Source of the DNA: a virus
Length of the DNA: 29,228 bases
IMG/VR virus record: IMGVR_UViG_3300044730_000517
Location: 1-29,228 of that record
Strand: one strand, 5' to 3'
The translations under genes and the position numbers were made by a program. The notes beneath the pieces were generated by a model that did not search any database, was not told where the DNA came from, and saw nothing but the letters and a program-made list of their open reading frames with translations. This document shows positions 1 through 6,387 of this stretch, piece by piece. Positions within the stretch are counted from its first letter, which is position 1. Every line of letters begins with the position of its first letter.

Positions 1-260
1 TTGCCTAATGGAAGGCCGTGGGGATGCAAGACGAAGCAAAAATTTAAGACCCGAACATAACAACACACGTTATTTAGATTCGATCGTAGAAACTGCGGTA
101 GAATGGTTTTCTCCGTACGCTCATATAATCAAAGTTATCGGATATGGTAACCACGAAACAAGTATAATCAAATATCAAGAAACGGACTTACTCCGTAGAT
201 TCGTTGATTTATTAAATTATAAATGTTCTTCCAACGTTCAAACGGGCGGGTACGGTGGTT
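1..260. repeat. Terminal direct repeat, left copy
   Basis: Bases 1-260 match 28969-29228 at 257 of 260 positions. The differences are at 127 (A/T), 130 (C/T) and 133 (A/G). The repeat shows that the sequence closes on itself, as a circular assembly or a terminally redundant linear molecule. Confidence 0.95.
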
Positions 261-682
261 GGATAATCATTAAACAAACACTTTACGGAAATTGTAACAT
301 AACCACAAAAGTAAAGTATTACCACGGCTCGGGTGGCGGTGGTGTTGTCACTAAAGGAGCGTTAAACCTTACTCGTTCCCTTGAAATGTACGAAGATTTC
401 GACGTGTTTACAATGGGTCATATACACGAAAATAGTTCTAGAAACGATGTAAGGGAATGCGTAAACCACAACTCTAAAAAAGGTTACTCAGTTAAACAAC
501 GCCAACTGCATTTAATGCTTACTGGTACATACAAAGAAGAATACGGAGTAGGCGCGTTCGGTTGGCACGTTGAACGAGGCGCACCCCCGAAGCCATTAGG
601 CGGGCGAATCTTGAAAATTGAATGTAAAGAAGTTGATAACTCACTAGTCAAGAATATAGATTCTTTTAAGTTTCCGTTGTAA
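2..682 (+). CDS. Metallophosphoesterase, 3' part of a gene split by the window ends
   Basis: This is the C-terminal part of a calcineurin-like metallophosphoesterase; the reading frame is open from base 2, and the Met codon at 8 is internal. The 5' part is at 28787-29228. Joined through the terminal overlap, the gene encodes 287 residues. In full-length numbering the metal-site motifs visible here are GNHE (110-113), a His in YYHGSGGG (169) and GHIH (200-203). The DxH and GD motifs lie in the other part. These are the five ligand blocks of the family, which hydrolyses phosphomono- or phosphodiesters with two metal ions. The substrate is unknown; a nucleic-acid end or cyclic nucleotide are possibilities. 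It is the last gene of the late operon, after the lysis genes and just before a strong terminator. Confidence 0.85.
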   Translation, partial: CLMEGRGDARRSKNLRPEHNNTRYLDSIVETAVEWFSPYAHIIKVIGYGNHETSIIKYQETDLLRRFVDLLNYKCSSNVQTGGYGGWIIIKQTLYGNCNITTKVKYYHGSGGGGVVTKGALNLTRSLEMYEDFDVFTMGHIHENSSRNDVRECVNHNSKKGYSVKQRQLHLMLTGTYKEEYGVGAFGWHVERGAPPKPLGGRILKIECKEVDNSLVKNIDSFKFPL

Positions 683-702
683 TTTAGCACCATAGCGTTT
701 AG

Positions 703-727
703 GGGGATAGAGATATCCCCTTTTTTT
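703..727 (+). terminator. Intrinsic terminator after the metallophosphoesterase gene
   Basis: A perfect 7-bp stem GGGGATA/TATCCCC (703-709 with 714-720) with a GAGA loop is followed directly by seven T (721-727). It lies 20 bases after the stop codon of the metallophosphoesterase gene and ends the late operon. Confidence 0.92.
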
Positions 728-961
728 ATATCCATTAGGTAAAGAAAATCCGTTTTTTTATACACGAACGCATCTAATTCAAGCTAATTCCCTTATTTTT
801 ATTGAGATTATTTAAGGCAATCGCCTAAATTCTGTCGCAAATATAGGAGATACTTGCGACATTTCTTATTTAGAATCATTTTTTTATGACTTAAAAACGC
901 TTGAAAATCAACGAGTTATAAATTATTTTGTAGAAAAGTGAAAAAAAATTGTTAAAAAGTA
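728..961. other. Non-coding control region, candidate replication origin
   Basis: With the flanking terminator and promoter this is the longest stretch without a gene (683-1027). It is very AT-rich and I see no convincing reading frame on either strand. It contains a short hairpin (AGGC-AATC-GCCT, 815-826), an 8-bp perfect inverted repeat at 833-861, and several A and T runs (for example 880-890 and 941-955). Its place between the late terminator and the first early promoter, with a DnaA-like gene nearby, makes it the best candidate for a replication origin or a regulatory hub. No DnaA-box consensus is visible, so the origin idea is inference. Confidence 0.45.
833..861. repeat. Inverted repeat TGTCGCAA-N13-TTGCGACA
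   Basis: TGTCGCAA at 833-840 is matched exactly by its reverse complement TTGCGACA at 854-861, with a 13-base spacer. The centre-to-centre distance is about two helix turns, as expected for a dimeric protein binding site, or it may form a cruciform. It lies about 100 bases upstream of the early promoter. No T-tract follows, so it is not a terminator. Confidence 0.7.
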
Positions 962-991
962 TTGTTAATTGAAACTTAGTTATTATATTTG
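962..991 (+). promoter_or_regulatory. Early promoter, Bacteroidota sigma-ABfr type
   Basis: TTG at 962-964, 19 bp of spacing and TATATTTG at 984-991 match the Bacteroidota -33/-7 consensus (TTG, 19-21 bp, TAnnTTTG). Transcription would start near 998, leaving an A-rich leader of about 30 bases before the ATG at 1028. This would drive the early operon. Confidence 0.88.
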
Positions 992-1027
992 CGTATAGTT
1001 ATTTACTAAACAATTAAAAAAAACGCT

Positions 1028-1204
1028 ATGGAAACATTTACAAAAGCACTTGACTTTATCAAGAAACAAGAAAACAACCCAACTGCCTTAACTTGCTTAA
1101 TCGAAAGGTTATTAGTTGAAGCCTCAGACAAACAAATAGCAACGGCTTTACAGGAAACGGAATATTTTTTAATGAATTTAAACAAACAAAATGAAACTAT
1201 TTAA
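1028..1204 (+). CDS. Small early protein, 58 aa, unknown
   Basis: First gene after the early promoter; ATG in the context AAAACGCTATGG. The 58-residue product begins METFTKALDF, looks helical and has no membrane segment. The stop overlaps the next gene by 14 bases, which fits translational coupling. I do not recognise the family. First-expressed small phage proteins often interact with the host, but nothing in this sequence shows what it does. Confidence 0.7.
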   Translation: METFTKALDFIKKQENNPTALTCLIERLLVEASDKQIATALQETEYFLMNLNKQNETI

Positions 1205-1328
1205 GAACTTATTTAACAGCCTAGACAACGAAGGCAAAATGATGTTAAACACGATTATAGAAGCTTTAACGTTAGTTGGCTTTGTGTTTGTGTCCCTTTT
1301 ATTAATCGCTTATTTTATTATTTTATGA
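1191..1328 (+). CDS. Small single-pass membrane protein, 45 aa
   Basis: A 45-residue frame that overlaps the previous gene by 14 bases and the next by ATGA. A charged N-terminus (MKLFKNLFNS) and a short linker are followed by one strongly hydrophobic segment at about residues 24-45, with only a final Leu after it. It would be a C-terminally anchored or single-pass inner-membrane protein with the N-terminus probably inside. Function unknown. Superinfection exclusion or modulation of a host membrane process is possible, but this rests only on early position and topology. Confidence 0.65.
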   Translation: MKLFKNLFNSLDNEGKMMLNTIIEALTLVGFVFVSLLLIAYFIIL

Positions 1329-1636
1329 TTGTAGACATCCACTACCCGTTAGCGTACTTTTACGCAGATACCTACGAAGGAGAATGCACCTTTGAACTAT
1401 CAATAGACGAAGATAACGACTTGAATGTAACTATTTGCACTGCGATAGCTTACCGCAACGATCTAGAAATAGAATTAGAACACGTACTAAACGACTACGA
1501 CTTACAATTAATCGCAAGTGAAATATACGATGACTTGTTAAACTCAGGTTTACACGAAGAATTTATACAGGAAGAATATAATAACAAATTACAAAACGCT
1601 TATGACAACGGAAAAAACTCCCGACGTGAATTTTGA
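1325..1636 (+). CDS. Acidic early protein, 103 aa, unknown
   Basis: The ATG at 1325 overlaps the TGA of the preceding membrane-protein gene (ATGA). The 103-residue product is rich in Asp, Glu and Tyr, with a likely beta-rich first half (MIVDIHYPLAYFYADTYEGE) and a helical second half. Overall acidity could suggest DNA mimicry or binding to a basic host protein, but that is speculation. No motif recognised. The C-terminus overlaps the next gene by 35 bases. Confidence 0.7.
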   Translation: MIVDIHYPLAYFYADTYEGECTFELSIDEDNDLNVTICTAIAYRNDLEIELEHVLNDYDLQLIASEIYDDLLNSGLHEEFIQEEYNNKLQNAYDNGKNSRREF

Positions 1637-1838
1637 TTTACCCATTCAAGTTAAGTGGTGGCTAAACGGCGAAGGTTGGCTACATAAAAACGGACATTTT
1701 AATTTTAATCATTACTGTAAAGTTGTAAACGCTAAATATGAAGAAATACGAAATAACACATTACTTTCAAGAAACTCCGAAGGCACGCAGGAAACGAACA
1801 AAATCCGTTGTAGAAGCGTATTCCCAACACCACGCTAA
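1602..1838 (+). CDS. Early protein, 78 aa, unknown
   Basis: Begins inside the 3' end of the previous gene. The middle contains an aromatic-rich stretch (QVKWWLNGEGWLHKNGHFNF) that looks like real protein, while the last 33 residues or so lie in DNA shared with the next gene and are rich in Ser, Arg and Asn. The fold is not recognised. If the gene is real, its tail is overprinted by the gene starting at 1738. Confidence 0.55.
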   Translation: MTTEKTPDVNFDLPIQVKWWLNGEGWLHKNGHFNFNHYCKVVNAKYEEIRNNTLLSRNSEGTQETNKIRCRSVFPTPR

Positions 1839-1896
1839 ATTAGTTTTAGATATTTGGGAAGGATTAATAATAAACATAAAAGAAATATGCAACTAA
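1738..1896 (+). CDS. Small basic early protein, 52 aa
   Basis: A 52-residue frame starting with ATG at 1738 that overlaps the previous gene by 101 bases and the next by 10. The sequence has a basic patch (KARRKRTKSV, residues 15-24) followed by an amphipathic helix with LVLDIWEGLI. This looks more like a folded protein than the out-of-frame tail of its neighbour does. Similar short proteins next to the DnaA-like gene seem familiar to me from other Bacteroidota phages, but I cannot confirm that here. Possibly nucleic-acid binding. Confidence 0.55.
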   Translation: MKKYEITHYFQETPKARRKRTKSVVEAYSQHHAKLVLDIWEGLIINIKEICN

Positions 1897-2294
1897 AGAA
1901 TAAATTTACCACACTAATCGAAGAAAACGAATTACGCAAACGAAGCAGAAAACGAAAGTATGTAAACCAACGCGGATACCTAATTAAATTAATGCGGGGG
2001 TACGGATTCTCATATATTGAAATCGGAGAAATGTTAGGACTTAATCACGCTACGTGCATTCACGCGTTTAACAATGCGAACCTTTGGGAATCAATAAACG
2101 ATAGACACTTTTACAACGATACCGAACACCTTCGCGCCGCAATGAATAACTTTAAGGTTAATAGAACAATGCAAGATTTATACCTAGACGTTAAAAATGC
2201 AGGTGGATTAAAAGACCTAGAACATATACAGGAACGAATAAGACGCGGTGAATATGAACTAAGATTTCAACACGAAGAACAAAATATGAATTAA
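1887..2294 (+). CDS. DnaA domain IV-like DNA-binding protein, 135 aa
   Basis: The ATG at 1887 overlaps the stop of the previous small gene; a TTG at 1854 in the same frame is less likely. After a basic N-terminus (ELRKRSRKRKY) comes a helix-turn-helix region at about residues 30-65, including YSYIEIGEMLG-type spacing (here FSYIEIGEMLG) and LNHATCIHAFNNA. This resembles the DnaA C-terminal signature, where the recognition helix carries (D/N)H(A/T)T-xx-HA. The AAA+ ATPase part is absent, so it could bind DnaA-box-like sites but not act as a full initiator. Possible roles are phage origin recognition, competition with host DnaA, or transcription control. The family match rests on motif reading. 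Confidence 0.65.
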   Translation: MQLKNKFTTLIEENELRKRSRKRKYVNQRGYLIKLMRGYGFSYIEIGEMLGLNHATCIHAFNNANLWESINDRHFYNDTEHLRAAMNNFKVNRTMQDLYLDVKNAGGLKDLEHIQERIRRGEYELRFQHEEQNMN

Positions 2295-2299
2295 TTAGT

Positions 2300-2404
2300 T
2301 ATATTTGCGAACGGTTCGACTCTCACATTATAGAACCTTAAAGAAGTTATCAACCCTTGTAATGAAGTCGAAGTGAGAGCCGACGGATTTGCAGGGGTTT
2401 TTTT
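2300..2404 (+). promoter_or_regulatory. -7-like element and structured leader of the replication operon
   Basis: TATATTTG at 2300-2307 fits the -7 element, but I find no TTG at the right distance. The following 97 bases do not code. GGTTC (2313-2317) can pair with GAACC (2333-2337). CTCTCAC (2320-2326) can pair with GTGAGAG (2373-2379), extended by three more pairs after one mismatch. AACCC (2352-2356) can pair with GGGTT (2395-2399), ahead of a T run (2398-2404). The second and third helices interleave like a pseudoknot, and the third resembles a terminator arm. This suggests a regulatory RNA leader upstream of 2424. Structure inferred by eye. Confidence 0.45.
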
Positions 2405-2423
2405 ATGACTTAAATTTAGACAA

Positions 2424-2984
2424 ATGGCTAAAGACAAAAAAGGATTTATTTTGTATTGCGATATGCGATACACGATAGAAAAGCTAACTGATGAACAATC
2501 TGGAAAATTGTTCAAACATATTCTGAGATACGTAAACGATGAAAACCCAGAACCCGAAGACCTAATTACTGAAATCGCTTTTGAGCCTATAAAACAACAA
2601 CTTAAACGCGACCTTGTTAAGTTCGAAGATACCAAAGTAAAGCGAAGCGAAGCGGGAAAAGCGGGGGCAAACAAAAGATGGCAAACGGAATCAAACGATA
2701 GCAAACGCATACAAACGATAGCAAAAATAGCTGATAAAGATAATGTTAAAGTAAAAGATAAAGTAAATATATATAGACGCTTTGCGCATCTATCTATAAC
2801 TCAAGATGAATTCGAAAAGCTAAAAGAACAATATACCGAAGAACAAATTAATGATACGCTAGACCAAATAGAAAACTATGCTAAAAACAAAGCCTATAAA
2901 AGTTTATATTTGACTGCTAAAAAATGGTTAGATAAAAATAATCCGAAACCAAAAGAAGAACCGTTTAAATTTGCCTGGCAATGA
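2424..2984 (+). CDS. Replisome organiser-like protein (DUF6291-like)
   Basis: A 186-residue protein starting [20 protein letters not shown]. The N-terminal part, with [20 protein letters not shown] and a later [13 protein letters not shown] block, matches my memory of the DUF6291 family common in Bacteroidota phages and prophages. A basic, Asn/Lys-rich linker (about residues 75-115) leads to a helical C-terminal region ([14 protein letters not shown]) with aromatic residues. The architecture and position directly before a DnaB-like ATPase suggest an origin-binding or helicase-loading protein similar in role to lambda O or DnaD. Its stop overlaps the next start by 4 bases. Confidence 0.65.
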   Translation: MAKDKKGFILYCDMRYTIEKLTDEQSGKLFKHILRYVNDENPEPEDLITEIAFEPIKQQLKRDLVKFEDTKVKRSEAGKAGANKRWQTESNDSKRIQTIAKIADKDNVKVKDKVNIYRRFAHLSITQDEFEKLKEQYTEEQINDTLDQIENYAKNKAYKSLYLTAKKWLDKNNPKPKEEPFKFAWQ

Positions 2985-3871
2985 AAGGATTTAAAGTAAC
3001 AAAAGCACACGAAGTAATTGACGATTTATTTCGTTATAGAAACAACTACCACGAAAAAGGTAAATATTTAGGCTTTGAAGGAATGGACGAATACTATTCA
3101 ATGAGTTTAGGTAATTGCACTGATTGGACGGGTTTTCCTATGTCGGGTAAAACGCAAGTTCTTATGGAATGTTTAATGAATACAAGCCGTTTTTATGGTT
3201 GGAAACATTTAGTTTATTTTCCCGACGTTGGTTCTAACGTAGAAATTATCGCAGATTTAATTAACAAGAAAACTGGTAAAAGTTTTAACCCTAGTAGTTA
3301 CAATGTAATTACGGACGATGAAATTTTACAAGCGATTGATTGGATAACGCACCATTTCAAAGTACTAACGCGAAGCGATATTAAAGCAAAAATGACTCCG
3401 ATAGAATTTTGGGATTACGCAGTTCAATTAAAAAAAGACGAAGGATTAGAAACGGCTTCTATAGATTCTTGGAAGGATTTAAACCACCCTTATAACGACC
3501 ACGGGGGTTACGCTCAGTATTTAGAGTTCGTTCTTCCGTATCGTAACCAAATCGCCGAAGATAATGACTTGCACCTGCATACGATTATCCACCCGAAGTT
3601 GACGGAAAAGGAAAACGGCAAACGTAATGCACCTGGTCCCTACGATTTAAAAGGTGGTTCTGAATGGTTTAACTCTGGCAAATGTATGATAACAGTACAC
3701 CGAGACGATCCGACTTATTATAAAGCGGAATTATACTTTAACAAGATTAAACCACGTTCAAACGGGAAGATAGGAAAACACGAAATCTTTTTCGATAAAG
3801 AAAAATTAGTTTACTTTGAACAAGAACAACACGGGAATACATTAATTAAAAAATACGCTAAAGCAAAATAA
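2981..3871 (+). CDS. DnaB-like replicative ATPase/helicase
   Basis: A 296-residue RecA-fold ATPase. Walker A is GFPMSGKT (residues 51-58). A Walker B-like strand ends in SIDSW (around 161-162). The C-terminal blocks DLKGGSEWF (222-230) and ITVHRDD (237-243) line up with the DnaB region that follows 'R-G-S' and ends in 'FI-HR-D'. The N-terminal primase-interaction domain of DnaB is missing, so this is a single-domain helicase or loader. It overlaps the upstream gene by 4 bases and the next gene by 1 base. I infer it works with the protein encoded at 2424 in starting phage DNA replication. Confidence 0.75.
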   Translation: MKGFKVTKAHEVIDDLFRYRNNYHEKGKYLGFEGMDEYYSMSLGNCTDWTGFPMSGKTQVLMECLMNTSRFYGWKHLVYFPDVGSNVEIIADLINKKTGKSFNPSSYNVITDDEILQAIDWITHHFKVLTRSDIKAKMTPIEFWDYAVQLKKDEGLETASIDSWKDLNHPYNDHGGYAQYLEFVLPYRNQIAEDNDLHLHTIIHPKLTEKENGKRNAPGPYDLKGGSEWFNSGKCMITVHRDDPTYYKAELYFNKIKPRSNGKIGKHEIFFDKEKLVYFEQEQHGNTLIKKYAKAK

Positions 3872-4161
3872 TGGACGATTTTACAACACTACGAGCGCAA
3901 GTTTTACTTTCTCACACTTACTTAAAGATTCAAGGAAGTTTAGACGAAATAAAAGCAAAGAACCCTAACCGAACCGACTTAATAGATAGTATGGAAGAAA
4001 CGTTAGAACATTTACAAGAATGTAAGGTATATTGGAATCAACTCGAACAAGAATACCGAGCGTTGCGCCAAAACGCTTATCGATTAGAATTAGTTAACTT
4101 GGACTTAAAGACGGAAAATAACCGCTTAGAAGCCATAAATAAAGCCTTAAATTACGAATAA
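3871..4161 (+). CDS. Coiled-coil protein, 96 aa, unknown
   Basis: Starts on the last base of the helicase gene stop (TAATG). The product is almost wholly helical; the second half (residues 45-95) has heptad-like leucines (TLEHLQECKVYWNQLEQEYRA, then LELVNLDLKTENNRLEAINK in part) typical of a coiled coil. No enzymatic motif. It sits between the helicase and the methyltransferase, so it could be an accessory replication or oligomerisation factor. Confidence 0.7.
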   Translation: MDDFTTLRAQVLLSHTYLKIQGSLDEIKAKNPNRTDLIDSMEETLEHLQECKVYWNQLEQEYRALRQNAYRLELVNLDLKTENNRLEAINKALNYE

Positions 4162-5234
4162 TGAAAGAAGAACATAAATTTGAATATAATTGGACATTAA
4201 AAAATGCCAATTTTACTAAAGACAAAGGAAAAGTATTTAGTTGTTTTGCCTGTGGTGGTGGTTCTACTATGGGTTATAAATTAGCCGGTTTTGATGTTAT
4301 TGGACACAACGACATTGATATAAAAATGATTGAAGTATATAAAGAAAACCATAAACCTAAATTCAGTTTTCACGAATCAATTACAACTTTCGCAAAAAGA
4401 AAAGATTTACCCAAAGAACTTTACGAACTTGATATTTTAGACGGTTCTCCGCCGTGTAGTAGTTTTTCAATGGCTGGTAATCGCGAAAAAGATTGGGGAA
4501 AAGAAAAAGTATTTAGGGAAGGACAAGCCGAACAAGTTTTAGATACTTTGTTTTTTGATTTTATTGATTTAGCAAAAGAGTTACAACCTAAAGTAGTAGT
4601 GGCTGAAAATGTAAAAGGTCTTTTATTAGGAGCCGCGAAAGAATACGTTATAAAAATATACAAAGCCTTTGATGAAGCAGGTTATTATTGCCAACACTTT
4701 TTATTAAATGCTTCAAAAATGGGTGTGCCTCAAAGAAGAGAACGAGTATTTTTTATATGTTTAAGAAAAGACCTGGCTAAACAATTTTTATATTTTGCAG
4801 ATATGTTTACTGAAGTACCTAAAATAGAAATGAATTTTAATGAGAAAGAAATACCATTTAAAGAGTTTGATAGTGGTAAACCTGGCCGTAAATTATACCC
4901 AAGTGTTATTGAATGGTATGACAAAGTTTTTATTGGTGAATCGGTTGGGAATTGCATAAGAAGATACACTGGAAAAGAAAAATTATTTTCTTATTCAAAA
5001 GTAGATCCTGATAAAGCCTTAAAAACAATTTTAAGCCCTTATGATAGTGGTGAATTTAGACACGACGATATGAGTTATTTACATAATGATGATATTATAC
5101 TTGGTGGTAGTTTTCCAAAAGATTATAATTTTTTAGATGTAAAAACAAAATATTTGGTTGGAATGTCAGTCCCTCCTGTAATGACCGCACAAATAGCAAG
5201 TAATATATACGAACAATGGTTAAGCAAGTTATGA
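4161..5234 (+). CDS. DNA (cytosine-5) methyltransferase
   Basis: A 357-residue m5C methyltransferase with its motifs in order: motif I FSCFACGGGSTMGYKLAGF (about 26-44, SAM binding); motif IV GSPPCSSFSMAG (95-106) with the catalytic Cys99; motif VI VVVAENVKG (145-153); motif VIII QRRERVFF (191-198); and a motif X-like C-terminus (VMTAQIASNIYEQWL). It transfers a methyl group from S-adenosylmethionine to cytosine in DNA. The target site cannot be read from the sequence. No restriction enzyme lies beside it, so it probably protects phage DNA from host restriction. It has clearly fewer CG dinucleotides than its neighbours (about 21 in 1,074 bases by my count), a hint of recent acquisition. Confidence 0.95.
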   Translation: MKEEHKFEYNWTLKNANFTKDKGKVFSCFACGGGSTMGYKLAGFDVIGHNDIDIKMIEVYKENHKPKFSFHESITTFAKRKDLPKELYELDILDGSPPCSSFSMAGNREKDWGKEKVFREGQAEQVLDTLFFDFIDLAKELQPKVVVAENVKGLLLGAAKEYVIKIYKAFDEAGYYCQHFLLNASKMGVPQRRERVFFICLRKDLAKQFLYFADMFTEVPKIEMNFNEKEIPFKEFDSGKPGRKLYPSVIEWYDKVFIGESVGNCIRRYTGKEKLFSYSKVDPDKALKTILSPYDSGEFRHDDMSYLHNDDIILGGSFPKDYNFLDVKTKYLVGMSVPPVMTAQIASNIYEQWLSKL

Positions 5235-5758
5235 AGTGTAAGAATTGTAAAGCCGAATTTACTCCAGTTCGATTTAATCAAAAGTTTTGTTTTGATTCGT
5301 TTTGTGTTAAAGTTTGGGTTGAACTTGAAAAGGAAAAACAATGGAAGAAAAAAAAGAAGGTACTAAAAGACGAACTCCAAACCGTTCAGGAACTCACTAA
5401 ACTTGCTCAAGTAGTGTTTAACAAATATATAAGGCTACGAGACAAGGATAAACTTTGCGTAAGTTGCGGTTCTAAACTCGGTTCAAAGTTTGACGCAGGA
5501 CACTATTTTAGTTCAGGAGGACACAAAGCCGTTACTTTTGACGAAGATAACGTACACGGGCAGTGTGTAACGTGCAATCAGCATAAACACGGAAACTTAC
5601 TTAACTACCAAATAGGAATACAACAACGAATAGGAGCGGATAGGTTAATAGAATTACATTCCCGCGCTCACGATGTCAAGAAGTGGACAAAAGACGAACT
5701 AAACGAAATTATTAAACGCTATAAAACAAAAATAAATGAACGAACAAACGCTATTTGA
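5231..5758 (+). CDS. ninG: NinG/Rap-like recombination endonuclease
   Basis: I place the start at the ATG at 5231, which overlaps the methyltransferase stop as ATGA; an in-frame ATG at 5216 would add five residues. The 175-residue product has an N-terminal zinc-ribbon-like cluster (CKNC, then FCFDSFC), a highly basic helix, and a second Cys/His-rich module (CVSCGSKLGSKFDAGHYFSS followed by HGQCVTCNQHKHGN). This is the arrangement of lambda NinG (Rap), a structure-specific nuclease acting on recombination intermediates. It fits with the ERF and exonuclease genes downstream. Confidence 0.85.
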   Translation: MKCKNCKAEFTPVRFNQKFCFDSFCVKVWVELEKEKQWKKKKKVLKDELQTVQELTKLAQVVFNKYIRLRDKDKLCVSCGSKLGSKFDAGHYFSSGGHKAVTFDEDNVHGQCVTCNQHKHGNLLNYQIGIQQRIGADRLIELHSRAHDVKKWTKDELNEIIKRYKTKINERTNAI

Positions 5759-6119
5759 TTACTTAAAAAGTAAATACTGGGACGATCTAACCCAAAGCAA
5801 AGACAAGTTTTCTTTTTATGATTGCTTTTCGGAGTCCACTAAAACACGAATCGAACTGAAATGCAGGAAAAGACACTACCCTAATTTACTTATTGAAAAA
5901 GACAAGTATTTTAAGTTAGTAAAAAGATACATAGAACAAAACGAAATCCCGTTATATATCAATTCAACCCCCGAAGGAGTTTACGCATTCGATTTACGAG
6001 TAATTAAGCCAACTTGGACTACGGATAAACGAATGCCACAAACAACTGAATTCGATATAATCAACAAAGTAGAAAAGACCTACGCGCTAATCAATATAGA
6101 GCAAGGAAAAAGAATTTAA
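5736..6119 (+). CDS. Conserved phage protein, possible nuclease, 127 aa
   Basis: Overlaps the end of ninG by 23 bases. The core contains RIELKCRKRHYPNLLIEKDK (about residues 38-57) followed by LYINSTPEGVYAFDL. The E-x-K signature after a beta strand, with preceding acidic residues, could be the active site of a small PD-(D/E)XK nuclease. A similar pattern is familiar to me from hypothetical proteins of Bacteroidota phages. Its location directly after ninG fits a Holliday-junction or recombination nuclease, but the catalytic assignment is tentative. Confidence 0.6.
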   Translation: MNEQTLFDYLKSKYWDDLTQSKDKFSFYDCFSESTKTRIELKCRKRHYPNLLIEKDKYFKLVKRYIEQNEIPLYINSTPEGVYAFDLRVIKPTWTTDKRMPQTTEFDIINKVEKTYALINIEQGKRI

Positions 6120-6150
6120 CATTTTTTAACAAATTAATTATATCGAAGTA

Positions 6151-6180
6151 TTGCTAATTCAATTATTAGTTTTATATTTG
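6151..6180 (+). promoter_or_regulatory. Second early promoter, Bacteroidota type
   Basis: TTG at 6151-6153, 19 bp of spacing and TATATTTG at 6173-6180 match the Bacteroidota consensus. Start of transcription is expected near 6187, with a leader of about 18 bases before the ATG at 6205. It would drive the recombination genes separately from the first early operon. Confidence 0.85.
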
Positions 6181-6204
6181 TGTATAATTAAAAACGAAAA
6201 CGCT

Positions 6205-6375
6205 ATGAAAACAATTGAAAAAATGAACAAACTTGAATTATCAACTTTATTAAAAGAATTAAATTATGAGTTATATTTTAATATTAATCCATCAATGGCA
6301 ACAACTAAAAATTTTAGAGTTATTGTAAAAAAAGAATTAACAAAACAAGGGGTGCGACTTGGTAACGCACATTAA
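6205..6375 (+). CDS. Small early protein, 56 aa, unknown
   Basis: First gene after the second promoter. The ATG at 6205 lies in the context AAAACGCTATGAAAAC, almost the same as at 1028. An in-frame TTG at 6151 is part of the promoter and is not a start. The 56-residue product is Leu/Asn/Lys-rich (MKTIEKMNKLELSTLLKELN), probably helical, with a basic C-terminus. It is poor in CG dinucleotides. No family recognised. Confidence 0.65.
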   Translation: MKTIEKMNKLELSTLLKELNYELYFNINPSMATTKNFRVIVKKELTKQGVRLGNAH

Positions 6376-6387
6376 TTTTTATACGCT

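Noticed and set aside
484-765. Minus-strand reading frame of 93 codons over the end of the metallophosphoesterase gene
   Set aside because: It runs antisense to a gene with clear catalytic motifs and through the terminator hairpin; composition is not protein-like. The same reasoning applies to all other minus-strand frames in the window.
6151-6204. Upstream extension of the 56-residue gene from a TTG start
   Set aside because: The TTG is the -33 element of a consensus promoter and the extension would lie mostly upstream of the transcription start; the ATG at 6205 is the sensible start.
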